Numbered from the stretch's first letter, positions 17,970 to 26,528 are shown. The stretch: 64,000 bases of DNA from HXMU1420-13 sp965228545 (GCA_965228545.1 OZ245822.1:1240001-1304000); one strand, 5' to 3'. Program-made: numbers and translations. The notes: generated by a model from the letters alone, not told the origin.

Positions 17970-19811
17970 ATGCACAGAATACGTCACATATTTAACTTTA
18001 TGCTGGCTAAAATTCATTCAAATTTTAGCGTGACATTACTAGCTCTTCTTTTTTTCTTTTCCATTTCTACCCTAACTACTTTCACTTTACACGCGCAAAC
18101 TGCATTTGATGCTTCGAGTAGCCAATCTCTCGAGTTAAGGGTTGCAAATCTGGAACAACAATACGATTCCCAAATAATACAGATTCTTTCTAATTACTTT
18201 AACAGAAAGAAATTCTTTATCGACGTAAATATTAATGCGGAACTTGTTGACGAAACGATTGGAACTACCAGTAATCAGGTAGTTGAATCGCGCCAACAAG
18301 AGCAAAATTTAATGATGCCGGGGTTACCTTTTTTACCAGAGCAGAATCTTCGTCAACCGGTAAATAGAAATCGACAACCAGAAACAATAGTAAATGAGAA
18401 TACGATAAAAACACTGCGTGTAGTTAATATGAGCGTTAACATATACGCAGACACCTCTGTAACAACTGCGCAGTTAGAGTTAATGAGGTTCATTACAGGT
18501 ATAGCGGTGAAAATTGATGAAAATCGCGGCGATGAAATCACAATTTCACAATTAGCAATCCCTGATTACACAGAGGCACCCGAACCGGTAACAGCCACTA
18601 CGGTAACTCAGCAGCCTACCCTCCCCGACTACAATTCGATTTATACATACATCCCTGCTCTAGCTTTGATGTTACTTTTCGGGCTTACACTTCTATTTAA
18701 TCGATTAATGAATAAGCCGCAACAACCGGTACCGATGCGAGATTTTCGTGAGGCTTTCAAGAATGATTTGGCCCTACAACAGCAAACAAACAATCCGTTT
18801 TCTAATCCTGATGTTCATATCGATGAAACTGAAAAATCAACTCAAGACTTGACCAGCGAAGATATTGTAAATGCTTTCTTTACCAAGCCGGAAGAAATTG
18901 CAACAATTTTCAGATATTGGTTAAGTGAGGAAGAAAATGGAGCCAAAAAAGCTGCAGAATATTTGGTTGCTGTTGATAAACACTTACTTAGAACGCTAAA
19001 GAAAGAGCTCCATCCTGAGGACTATGACAGCCTAACCGATGCAGTTATCGAGCAAGAGGAAATCGCTCCTGAACGAAGAGCAGAGATTGTTGAAGAGTTT
19101 GCACGTATGCTTCAGCAAGGTGCAAAGCAAACAGTAACAGAGAAAAAACGTGGTAAATTCTCGTTGTTCAAGTTTTTGGATCATATCTCTGATAAACATA
19201 TTCTTACTTTACTGGAAACGGAAGACAGTATTTCCGGCGCGTTTATTCTTCAATACATTCCCGATGATAAAGCAGCATTGCTACTTGAAAAGTTAGACAA
19301 AGAGATTGCTGCTAAAATCATGTTGCATATGGCATCGTTAAATAACTTAACAAACGATCAACAACAAAAAATATCATCCGAACTTTTCGACAAGGCCATG
19401 GATTTGGTTGAAGCCGAACGAAGTGAGCAGTACGGTGCCGAGCATCTCTACCCTATTTTGGAACGTCTACCAGTGCACGAACAACAACGATATATCGATG
19501 AGTTAAAAGCAACCGGTTCTATTGTTGGTGCCATTCTAGAAAAGCAGTTTATTACGATCGAGCGATTGCCTGAATTGAGCGATGAAGTGATCAAAAAAGC
19601 TGTTAGAACGCTTAATACCGAAACCTTACTTGATGCTATTGTAGGATTACCACCCCAAGTTGTTGACCGTATACTTTCAGCCCGACCAACTCGTGAACAA
19701 CGTTTACTTCGTATGGAACTTGAAGAGCTTCAGGGTACAAGTGATCGCCAAACTGAGTATGCGAAAGCACTATTGATGAACTCTATCCGCAAGAATGCTA
19801 ATGACCAATAG
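17970..19811 (+). CDS. FliF-FliG-like fusion (flagellar MS-ring/rotor related)
   Basis: About 613 residues from the ATG at 17970; a GTG at 17955 overlapping the usher is also possible. Membrane helix 1 is near residues 17-33. Residues about 54-199 match the last periplasmic ring-building domain of FliF: LEQQYDSQIIQILSNYF, a DVNINAELVDET strand, then LRVVNMSVNIYAD and KIDENRGDEITISQLAIPD, the FliF pre-TM2 signature. Membrane helix 2 is about 226-246. The cytoplasmic part is FliG-like: N domain (about 296-390), middle domain (about 399-484) and C-terminal torque domain (about 488-613, with LLDAIVG and REQRLLRMELEEL). FliF's first two ring domains are missing. By eye alignment to E. coli FliG, R281 is kept (R575), D289 is Glu (E583), while K264 and D288 are Val and Met. 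It should form a membrane ring that meets the MotA-like protein encoded two genes later. Confidence 0.8.
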   Translation: MHRIRHIFNFMLAKIHSNFSVTLLALLFFFSISTLTTFTLHAQTAFDASSSQSLELRVANLEQQYDSQIIQILSNYFNRKKFFIDVNINAELVDETIGTTSNQVVESRQQEQNLMMPGLPFLPEQNLRQPVNRNRQPETIVNENTIKTLRVVNMSVNIYADTSVTTAQLELMRFITGIAVKIDENRGDEITISQLAIPDYTEAPEPVTATTVTQQPTLPDYNSIYTYIPALALMLLFGLTLLFNRLMNKPQQPVPMRDFREAFKNDLALQQQTNNPFSNPDVHIDETEKSTQDLTSEDIVNAFFTKPEEIATIFRYWLSEEENGAKKAAEYLVAVDKHLLRTLKKELHPEDYDSLTDAVIEQEEIAPERRAEIVEEFARMLQQGAKQTVTEKKRGKFSLFKFLDHISDKHILTLLETEDSISGAFILQYIPDDKAALLLEKLDKEIAAKIMLHMASLNNLTNDQQQKISSELFDKAMDLVEAERSEQYGAEHLYPILERLPVHEQQRYIDELKATGSIVGAILEKQFITIERLPELSDEVIKKAVRTLNTETLLDAIVGLPPQVVDRILSARPTREQRLLRMELEELQGTSDRQTEYAKALLMNSIRKNANDQ

Positions 19812-19825
19812 GCGCTAGGTGACTC

Positions 19826-20353
19826 ATGAAAAATAGGCCTGCTATACTGTTGTTTTTATTTATTTCGGCATTCATTCTTCATTGTTCTTCTAGTAAACAA
19901 ACGGTAGAACCTGCCATTGATGAAAGTTCACTTTCGGAGGAGGATTCACTTCAAATTGCCATAGAAGATAGTCTGGAACAAGCAAGAGTCAAAGAAGAAG
20001 AGCTCAGAAAAGCATTAGTAGAACTTTACAAAGATGAGATTTATTCGCGATATCAAGCTCAGGCAAATACCTTAACCAATTATTATATTCTCGCTCAGCA
20101 ACATTTTTATACCGGTGATTTTGAGAATGCTTTGTTTTTAATTAACAGAGCAGCGTTAATTAAAGAAAACGCCGACGTTCTTGCCCTAAGAGGTAGCATC
20201 TATCTTGGATTGGGCTACATCAACGAATTTGTTAGCCATTGGCGAAGAGCCCTTGAAATGGACCCAAGTGTTCCCATACCTTCATCAACCTACATTATTC
20301 AACAGTTACAGAACAACGGCTTAATCGACGAAAATCTAAAAAAGAGCTTCTAA
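19826..20353 (+). CDS. TPR-containing putative lipoprotein
   Basis: A 175-residue protein with an N-terminal hydrophobic stretch and Cys at about residue 20 (FILHCSSS), followed by an acidic linker and a TPR region (about 85-165). His just before the Cys is not a canonical lipobox residue, so lipidation is likely but not certain. The TPR region ALRGSIYLGLGYINEF then HWRRALEMDPSVPIP aligns with ALKGSFYYFEGNIDQA then HWEQALRFNPDLVIP at the C-terminus of the usher-like protein three genes upstream in the same cluster. The two are therefore related modules and may bind each other or the same partner. The gene lies 14 bases after the FliF-FliG fusion and 7 before the MotA-like gene. Confidence 0.72.
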   Translation: MKNRPAILLFLFISAFILHCSSSKQTVEPAIDESSLSEEDSLQIAIEDSLEQARVKEEELRKALVELYKDEIYSRYQAQANTLTNYYILAQQHFYTGDFENALFLINRAALIKENADVLALRGSIYLGLGYINEFVSHWRRALEMDPSVPIPSSTYIIQQLQNNGLIDENLKKSF

Positions 20354-20360
20354 CACCTGC

Positions 20361-21158
20361 ATGCGTACTTCCATTCTCAATATCTTATGTTTTCTCATAT
20401 CGCTAGTGATATTAATATGGGGTGCACTTCTGGTTACAGGATACACTCAATACGATCTAATACCTTCCCGGTTTGCCTTTCTAAATATCCCAAGTTTAGC
20501 CATAGTATTTGGAGGGATAACGGCAAGTGTGTTTATAAGTTACCCATTCAATAGTGTGGTAAAAGCCTTGGTTGAGAGTACTAAACTCTTCTCTTACAGC
20601 ACAATAACACACGAAGTTTTAGAAGAAGATATCCAACGGGTGATGGACTGGCAGAAGATGATAAAACAAAACAAGTATGCAGCTGTTGCTCAGCTAAGTG
20701 AAGAGTATTCTGATCGATTTGAAGGCTACTTATTCTCTATACTGGATACCAACTACAACACTGAGGATTTACGAGAACTTGGTGAAATCAATATTGAAGA
20801 AAATTACAGCCGCCAGCAAATGGTTAATCAAATAATTGCCAGTATGGGTAAAACCTCTCCTGTTTTCGGGATGCTAGGCACATTATTTGGTCTAATTGTG
20901 ATCTTATCCGGTTTTAGTGAAGTTGAATCACTGCTAAGCGGATTAGGAGCTGCTTTGATGACCACTTTGTACGGAATTTTGATTGGTAATTTTATTTTTA
21001 CCCCAATGGCTAAGAAAATGAATAATGTAGCCTCGTTACGATATTTTAGAGAAAAACTCATTTTAGAAGGGATAATTCTTATCGAAGAACAAAAAACTTC
21101 GCTACAAATTTACGATAAGCTACAAGCTCACATGCGCCGAAATAAGAACATGATTTAA
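20361..21158 (+). CDS. motA-like: MotA-like stator protein
   Basis: A 265-residue MotA/TolQ/ExbB family protein. Four membrane helices are predicted at about 5-25, 44-64, 160-185 and 197-217, with a cytoplasmic loop of about 95 residues between helices 2 and 3 that in MotA touches FliG. The signature GKTSPVFGMLGTLFGLIVIL and the following GLGAALMTTLYGILIGN are close to MotA, and both prolines that shape the channel in MotA are in place (P167, P215). The length (about 295 in E. coli) and paired downstream MotB-like gene favour MotA over ExbB or TolQ. Together with the MotB-like protein it would form a proton- or sodium-driven stator that works on the FliG-like domain encoded just upstream. Confidence 0.88.
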   Translation: MRTSILNILCFLISLVILIWGALLVTGYTQYDLIPSRFAFLNIPSLAIVFGGITASVFISYPFNSVVKALVESTKLFSYSTITHEVLEEDIQRVMDWQKMIKQNKYAAVAQLSEEYSDRFEGYLFSILDTNYNTEDLRELGEINIEENYSRQQMVNQIIASMGKTSPVFGMLGTLFGLIVILSGFSEVESLLSGLGAALMTTLYGILIGNFIFTPMAKKMNNVASLRYFREKLILEGIILIEEQKTSLQIYDKLQAHMRRNKNMI

Positions 21159-21167
21159 GCGGCAGTT

Positions 21168-23078
21168 GTGAAGAAAAAGAAACCCATAAGAATTAAATAT
21201 TCGCTTTTTCCTATACCGGATGTAGAATCAGAAGATGATGATAGTTGGCAAGTGAGCTATCTTGATATCATTACGATCGTTTTGGGGTTCCTTATTATTC
21301 TGCTATCGGTTTCACAGATTACAAAATCAGAGTTCTCTTCACTTTCTTCAATTTTTGGTAAACTGGCTGATGAAACAGAATTCCTTACTACCCCCATCGG
21401 AGCTATAGAACGTGAATTATTCGAATTACTTCAGCCCGAAATTGAGGCCGGGAATCTTGAAATCATTCGTGATTTAAATGATTTAAGAATTCGTTTTAAA
21501 AGCGATGATTTGTACGAACCAGGAAGAGCTAAACTAGATCCACAGTCTGAACTTCTTCTCAACACTGTACTCATTGCTCTACAGCAAGTTAAATACAACG
21601 ATTTTTTAATTGATGTTGAAGGTCATACCGATAATACCCCCATCTCATCAGTTGCCTATCCATCAAACTGGGAACTTTCAACAGCGCGTGCCGCCAACGT
21701 TGTAAAGTATTTCAATGATTCTGGTATTCCGGCTAATCGGTTGAAGGCATCCGGATATGCAGATTCTCGTCCGGTAATTGAATATGATTCCTTAGGATTT
21801 CCTTTTGCTGCAAGTAAAGAGAAAAATAGAAGAGTAGTTCTTCGGTTATATTACTCTTCGGATAATCTAAAAGAAGAGATACTAACTCAACCTGAAGCTG
21901 AACAGAATGTATTAGCAGAAAACAATACAACTCAGAAAAGTATTGGTGACGATATTCCTGATATCAAGGAACTGCCTACACCCAACCAAAGCGAGAATGT
22001 GCTGATATTAGCCGAGAAACCCGCATTACTTACAGTGATGGAAGAAAATCGGATTCAGAATCAACTTGCTGCTGAAAGAGAACGAGCAACTCGATCCACA
22101 AGTAATATTACTACAGAGCCTGATCAAGAAGAAAATCAAGATCAAGCTTCAGAACCAACCAATCCGCCAAGCCAAAGAACATCTAATTCAACGAGTAATG
22201 AGTCAGAAGAATCCTCAGCTCAAATAGATACTGAACCTGATCCTATTGCTGAAACGCAGCCGGAACCAGAAACACCCTTAGGCGAAAGTACTCCAACTAC
22301 CAGTGCTATGCCCTCGTTATTAAGAGTGGACGCGCGTTGCCAATTTTCTGTTCAATTTGGTGAGTACTCATCACTTCAAAGTGCATTTCAACGTGCCGAG
22401 GCACTTGAATCCTCAAACGTTGATGATATAATTCTAACCTATAACACCAACGAGTATTCGGTTCGAACATCACCAACTCAATCGTATGCTGATGTTGTTG
22501 CATTACGTGATCAACTGTCGTCGGGTGTAAATGAAAGCAATGCGAGCGTTGTGCATCAGTGTTATAATAATACCATACAACGCCCAAAACCGGTTAGGTT
22601 TTTAATTCAATTTGGTGCATTTCAAACGCGAGCTAATGGCTTAGATTATACTATTGAACTACTCGATCAGTATGGAATTCAAGCATACATGAACCGTGTT
22701 TCTGATACCTTTAATGTGCTTACCGGCCCCTATGATTCTAGAGAAGAAGTTCTGGATCAATTACGTGCTTTCAGAGAAATGGGAATATCCAACAACCTGT
22801 TTATTCGACATCAACCAGAAACTGCCGCTTCGTATAGATATGCCTATCAAATTCAAGTTGATGAATTGAACAGCCGTGAGGAAGCCACTGAATTAGCTCA
22901 GCAAGTTCGTTCTCGAACCGGGATCAATACCAGAGTTGAAGAATTAGTGACCGGACGTTTTTCGGTAATGACAGGGCAATCGGTTAATAGAAATGAAACT
23001 CAAACGATTTTTAATAGACTTTTGAATTCGGGTTTCACTATCGATCCGGTAATATTTTATCTGGAATATATCCCATAA
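21168..23078 (+). CDS. motB-like: MotB-like stator protein with OmpA and three SPOR-like domains
   Basis: A 636-residue protein, twice the usual MotB length, with GTG start 9 bases after motA-like. The single membrane helix (about 27-50) has SWQVSYLDIITIVLGF, in which D33 matches the ion-carrying Asp (D32 in E. coli). An OmpA-like peptidoglycan-binding domain follows (about 105-225) with GHTDNTP and NRRVVLRL. After an acidic, Pro/Ser/Glu-rich linker (about 230-380) come three SPOR-like repeats (about 387-465, 474-550, 557-635), each starting with a FSVQFG-, FLIQFG- or YAYQIQV-type strand. SPOR domains bind glycan strands stripped of peptides, so this stator has two modes of wall contact. It closes the cluster, and a bidirectional terminator follows at once. 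Confidence 0.88.
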   Translation: MKKKKPIRIKYSLFPIPDVESEDDDSWQVSYLDIITIVLGFLIILLSVSQITKSEFSSLSSIFGKLADETEFLTTPIGAIERELFELLQPEIEAGNLEIIRDLNDLRIRFKSDDLYEPGRAKLDPQSELLLNTVLIALQQVKYNDFLIDVEGHTDNTPISSVAYPSNWELSTARAANVVKYFNDSGIPANRLKASGYADSRPVIEYDSLGFPFAASKEKNRRVVLRLYYSSDNLKEEILTQPEAEQNVLAENNTTQKSIGDDIPDIKELPTPNQSENVLILAEKPALLTVMEENRIQNQLAAERERATRSTSNITTEPDQEENQDQASEPTNPPSQRTSNSTSNESEESSAQIDTEPDPIAETQPEPETPLGESTPTTSAMPSLLRVDARCQFSVQFGEYSSLQSAFQRAEALESSNVDDIILTYNTNEYSVRTSPTQSYADVVALRDQLSSGVNESNASVVHQCYNNTIQRPKPVRFLIQFGAFQTRANGLDYTIELLDQYGIQAYMNRVSDTFNVLTGPYDSREEVLDQLRAFREMGISNNLFIRHQPETAASYRYAYQIQVDELNSREEATELAQQVRSRTGINTRVEELVTGRFSVMTGQSVNRNETQTIFNRLLNSGFTIDPVIFYLEYIP

Positions 23079-23080
23079 AA

Positions 23081-23109
23081 AAACCCGACACTCAATTGAG
23101 ACCGGGTTT
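23081..23109. terminator. Bidirectional terminator between the motor cluster and pdh operon
   Basis: AAACCCG (23081-23087) pairs with CGGGTTT (23103-23109); the intervening bases hold a further CTCAATTGAG palindrome. An A-run precedes and the opposite strand has a T-run, so it can end transcripts from both sides of this convergent pair. Confidence 0.8.
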
Positions 23110-23140
23110 AAATGTATACCATCAGAGTGAGCTAGCTGGT

Positions 23141-24409
23141 TTAGAGCAACATTGATAATGGGTTTTCGATAAGGTTTCGAACTGTGTTCAGGAATTGAGC
23201 GGCCTTAGCACCATCCACAACACGATGATCGCTTGATAACGTAACCTTCATTCTCTTGCCCGGTACAATTTCGCCATTTTCTACAACGGGAACGTCTCGA
23301 ATGGCACCAACTGCAAGAATACAAGCGTTTGGTGGGTTGATAATGGCCGTAAACTCTTCGATACCAAACATACCTAAATTACTGATCGTGAATGTACTTC
23401 CTTCCATTTGATCCGGTTGAAGCTTTCGATCGCGTGCTAATCCAGCAAGTTCTCTGGTTTCTGCAGAAATCTGTGCAAGTCCTTTTTTGTCGGCATGATT
23501 GATTACCGGAGTCATTAAACCTTCATCAATTGCCACTGCAACAGCTATGTTTACATCGCCATGTTGCATTATAACATCATCCATCCACGAACTGTTTATG
23601 TCTTGATGACGAGTAAGTGCTACAGCGCACGCTTTAACTACAATATCGTTGAAACTAATTCGAACGTCATTTGCATCGTTCATTGCTTTTCGAGCAGCAA
23701 AAGCCGCTTTCATGTCAATGTCGATGGTTTCGTAGAAGTGTGGATTTGTAAACTTACTCTCCGACAATCTTCGAGCAATTACTTTTCTCATTTGAGAAAT
23801 CTTCACCTCTTTACTTTCAAGACTTTCGAAGGTTTGCTTTGGAGCAGACTTACTTTCATCCGAAGATGTTGCCGAAGGTTTCGTTAGCCCTCCACCTTTT
23901 GATGGACTGAAAGATTCTACATCTTTTTTAACAATTCGGCCATCCGGTCCTGAACCATCTACATCGCTTAGATTAATTCCTTTATCAGCAGCAATTTTTT
24001 TAGCAAGTGGTGAAGCTTTAACCCGCCCATCATCACTTTCTGCGGATGATGTTGATTCTTTCTCTTCAGTTTTTTCCTCTTCAGAATCGTTTGTTTTTTC
24101 TTCTGATGCTTCGGCACTCTCGGAGCTAACCGTATCGCCAGCCCCTTCAAGAATATCAGAGATGTCTTCGCCTTCTTCTCCAATAACAGCAATCAAGCCG
24201 CCTAACGAAACGGCATCGCCTTCGCCCGGAATAATTTTTAGGATGGTACCGTCATCAAAAACCTCAACATCCATAGTCGCTTTATCGGTTTCCACTTCAG
24301 CGATTATATCGCCGGCAGATACCTTATCGCCTTCTTGTACATTCCATTTAGCGATTACCCCTTCTTCCATGGTATCGCTTAGCTTGGGCATTTCTATTTT
24401 AATAGCCAT
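23141..24409 (-). CDS. pdhC: Pyruvate dehydrogenase E2, dihydrolipoamide acetyltransferase
   Basis: A 422-residue E2 core protein that moves the acetyl group from the lipoyl arm to CoA. The N-terminal lipoyl domain (1-80) has VETDKATMDVEVF with the Lys to be lipoylated; an acidic Glu/Ser linker follows; the E1/E3-binding domain is about 128-165 (KASPLAKKIAADKGI); the catalytic domain fills 195-422 with SSDHRVVDGAKAAQF near the end, where His and Asp are the active-site pair. It is the third gene of a pdhA-pdhB-pdhC operon, 22 bases after pdhB, with a single lipoyl domain. The E3 gene is not in this window. Confidence 0.95.
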   Translation of the reverse strand: MAIKIEMPKLSDTMEEGVIAKWNVQEGDKVSAGDIIAEVETDKATMDVEVFDDGTILKIIPGEGDAVSLGGLIAVIGEEGEDISDILEGAGDTVSSESAEASEEKTNDSEEEKTEEKESTSSAESDDGRVKASPLAKKIAADKGINLSDVDGSGPDGRIVKKDVESFSPSKGGGLTKPSATSSDESKSAPKQTFESLESKEVKISQMRKVIARRLSESKFTNPHFYETIDIDMKAAFAARKAMNDANDVRISFNDIVVKACAVALTRHQDINSSWMDDVIMQHGDVNIAVAVAIDEGLMTPVINHADKKGLAQISAETRELAGLARDRKLQPDQMEGSTFTISNLGMFGIEEFTAIINPPNACILAVGAIRDVPVVENGEIVPGKRMKVTLSSDHRVVDGAKAAQFLNTVRNLIENPLSMLL

Positions 24410-24431
24410 AATGAGTGATATTTAGCTGATT

Positions 24432-25415
24432 TTAAGTTCTATAGGTAACTTGATTAACGGCATCAATTACCTGTTTCGGGCTTGGGAACCAGGCATCAAA
24501 TAGTTTCTTAGAAAACGGTGCGTTCACATCCGGTAAACATACACGTTGCACGGGTGCATCCAGATAATCAAAAGCTTCGCGTTGAATCAAAAATCCAACC
24601 TCGGCAGCTAGTCCACCAAATGGATGTGCTTCGTCAACCAACACACAGCGATTTGTTTTTTTGATAGATTCGATAATTAATGGTAGATCTAGTGGTTTTA
24701 CGGTTCTTGGGTCAATAATTTCACATTCTACCCCATCTTTTGCCAGCTGATTGGCGGCCTGAACCGCTACATGATACATTTTACCATGCGCAACAATGGT
24801 TACATCGCTTCCCTCGCGTTTAATTTTACCTTTTCCAATAGGAATGATAAAATCTTCTGCATCCGAAACCTCGCCTTTCATGCCGTACATCTGCTCCGAC
24901 TCCATAAAAATAACCGGATTATCATCACGAATCGCAGATTTTAATAATCCTTTTGCATCACCGGGTTCCGAGGGATAAATCACTTTTAAGCCCGGAAAAT
25001 GTGCATACATAGAATCGTAAGAAACCGAGTGAGTGGCTCCAAGCTGACCTGCTGATGCGTTAGGACCTCTAAATACAATCGGACAGTCTATTTGACCACC
25101 TGTCATATATTTCACCTTAGTGGCGTGATTAATGATTTGATCAGCAGCAAGAACTGCGAAATTGAAAGTCATAAATTCAACTATCGGACGAAGTCCACGC
25201 ATTGCTGCACCAACTCCTAAACCTGCAAAACCAAGCTCCGAAATCGGAGTATCTATTACACGTTTAAATCCGTATTTGTCAAGAAGTCCTTCGGTTACTT
25301 TATACGCACCGTTATATTCGGCTACTTCTTCTCCCATGATGAAGACGCGCTCATCGCGATCCATTTCTTCATCTATTGCATGTTTTAAAGCTTCTCTAAA
25401 TTGTAATTCTGCCAT
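24432..25415 (-). CDS. pdhB: Pyruvate dehydrogenase E1 beta subunit
   Basis: A 327-residue transketolase-type beta subunit of the E1 alpha2beta2 enzyme. Visible family motifs are REALKHAIDEEMDRDERVF at the N-terminus, GEEVAEYNGAYKVTEGL, TPISELGFAGLGVGAAM and the C-terminal half LVDEAHPFGGLAAEVGF with VCLPDVNAPFSKKLF. Length is normal. It lies 12 bases after pdhA and 22 before pdhC. Together with the alpha subunit it decarboxylates pyruvate and reductively acetylates the lipoyl group on E2. A branched-chain 2-oxoacid specificity cannot be excluded from sequence alone, but motifs and operon fit pyruvate. Confidence 0.94.
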   Translation of the reverse strand: MAELQFREALKHAIDEEMDRDERVFIMGEEVAEYNGAYKVTEGLLDKYGFKRVIDTPISELGFAGLGVGAAMRGLRPIVEFMTFNFAVLAADQIINHATKVKYMTGGQIDCPIVFRGPNASAGQLGATHSVSYDSMYAHFPGLKVIYPSEPGDAKGLLKSAIRDDNPVIFMESEQMYGMKGEVSDAEDFIIPIGKGKIKREGSDVTIVAHGKMYHVAVQAANQLAKDGVECEIIDPRTVKPLDLPLIIESIKKTNRCVLVDEAHPFGGLAAEVGFLIQREAFDYLDAPVQRVCLPDVNAPFSKKLFDAWFPSPKQVIDAVNQVTYRT

Positions 25416-25427
25416 GAAATTGTGTGA

Positions 25428-26528
25428 TTAAACGTGGAAGTAAGGGTCGTCTTCTGCAAACATGTCTTCGTAAAGCTCTTTCTCTTCAGGGAAAGGCGAC
25501 TCATCTGCAAACTCTACCGCATCCAGCACTTCCTGTTCTACCTTATCTTCGATTTCTTTTAATTGATCTTCCTTAGCCAACTCATTTTCTAGTAAGTAGG
25601 TTTTCAGCCGTTGAATGGGGTCAATCTTCTGATATTCTTCGAGTTCTTCTTTGGTTCGATATTTTTGTGGATCCGACATTGAGTGCCCCCGATACCTATA
25701 GGTTCTGATTTCTACAAACCAAGGTTCAGAGTTTTCGCGTACATCATCGGCAATTTCCTTCATTTTCTCATATACCGAGAATACATCCATACCATTAATT
25801 ACCGCGCTTTTCATATCGTAGCCTTTTGCACGATCCACAATTTCAGCTACCGTATGGCGGGCTGCTGCAGTACCCATTGAGTACCCATTGTTTTCAACAA
25901 CAAATACTGCCGGTAATTTCCATAGCTGTGCCAGATTCAATGTTTCGTGCAATGCTCCTTGATCTACCGCCCCATCACCAAAGAAACAGGTAGAAATATT
26001 ACCATTTGCATTGTATTTGTTGGCAAAGGCAAATCCAGCATTAATTGGAATATGCCCCCCAACGATACCATATCCTCCCCAAAATTTCTTTTCCGCGTTG
26101 GCAAAGTGCATACTGCCCCCCTTTCCACGAGACGAACCGGTAGCTTTACCAAAAAGCTCTGCCATTCCTGCTTTTGCAGAAATACCTCGGCAAAGTCCCC
26201 AACCGTGATCTCGGTACGCAGTGATGATATCATCTTCATCATCTAACGCAAAGGTAGTTCCGGTAGAAATGGCTTCCTGCCCGATATAAAGGTGTAGGAA
26301 ACCACCAAACTTTCCTTTCTGGTACTGTTGCATTGAGCGTTCTTCGAAGCGACGTTGCAAATACATTTGCTCATACATCGCAAGTAGCTGCTCTTCGGTT
26401 AAGCCTAAGTCTTTATGTGTTTTTTCTGTTGCAGCGGGGAGATCAACCCCTTTTTGAACTGCTCCTTCATTAACATCACCGATACCGGTGGGTGCAAATC
26501 TGATTTCTTCCTTTTTCTTTTTTGCCAT
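25428..26528 (-). CDS. pdhA: Pyruvate dehydrogenase E1 alpha subunit
   Basis: A 366-residue thiamine diphosphate-binding subunit. The TPP motif runs from GDGAVDQGALHETLNLA to VVENNGYSMGT (about residues 190-220). FGGFLHLYIGQEAI and KGGSMHF are typical of PDH E1 alpha, as is the regulatory-type loop YRYRGHSMSDPQKYR (about 283-297). The N-terminus (KKKKEEIRFAP) is a short lysine-rich extension. It is the first gene of the operon, 88 bases downstream of alaS on the same strand, so the operon either has its own promoter there or is read through from alaS. Confidence 0.95.
   Translation of the reverse strand: MAKKKKEEIRFAPTGIGDVNEGAVQKGVDLPAATEKTHKDLGLTEEQLLAMYEQMYLQRRFEERSMQQYQKGKFGGFLHLYIGQEAISTGTTFALDDEDDIITAYRDHGWGLCRGISAKAGMAELFGKATGSSRGKGGSMHFANAEKKFWGGYGIVGGHIPINAGFAFANKYNANGNISTCFFGDGAVDQGALHETLNLAQLWKLPAVFVVENNGYSMGTAAARHTVAEIVDRAKGYDMKSAVINGMDVFSVYEKMKEIADDVRENSEPWFVEIRTYRYRGHSMSDPQKYRTKEELEEYQKIDPIQRLKTYLLENELAKEDQLKEIEDKVEQEVLDAVEFADESPFPEEKELYEDMFAEDDPYFHV

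Noticed and set aside
8748..23078. A bacterial flagellum locus
   Set aside because: Only the FliF-FliG-like, MotA-like and MotB-like genes are flagellar. There is no export apparatus (FlhAB, FliPQR, FliI), rod, hook, ring or flagellin gene, and the neighbours are fimbrial.
20361..23078. Zorya-type anti-phage defence (ZorAB are MotAB-like)
   Set aside because: ZorA has a long cytoplasmic coiled-coil tail, and no ZorC, ZorD or ZorE gene follows. Here the MotA-like protein is of ordinary length, and a FliG-like target lies in the same operon.
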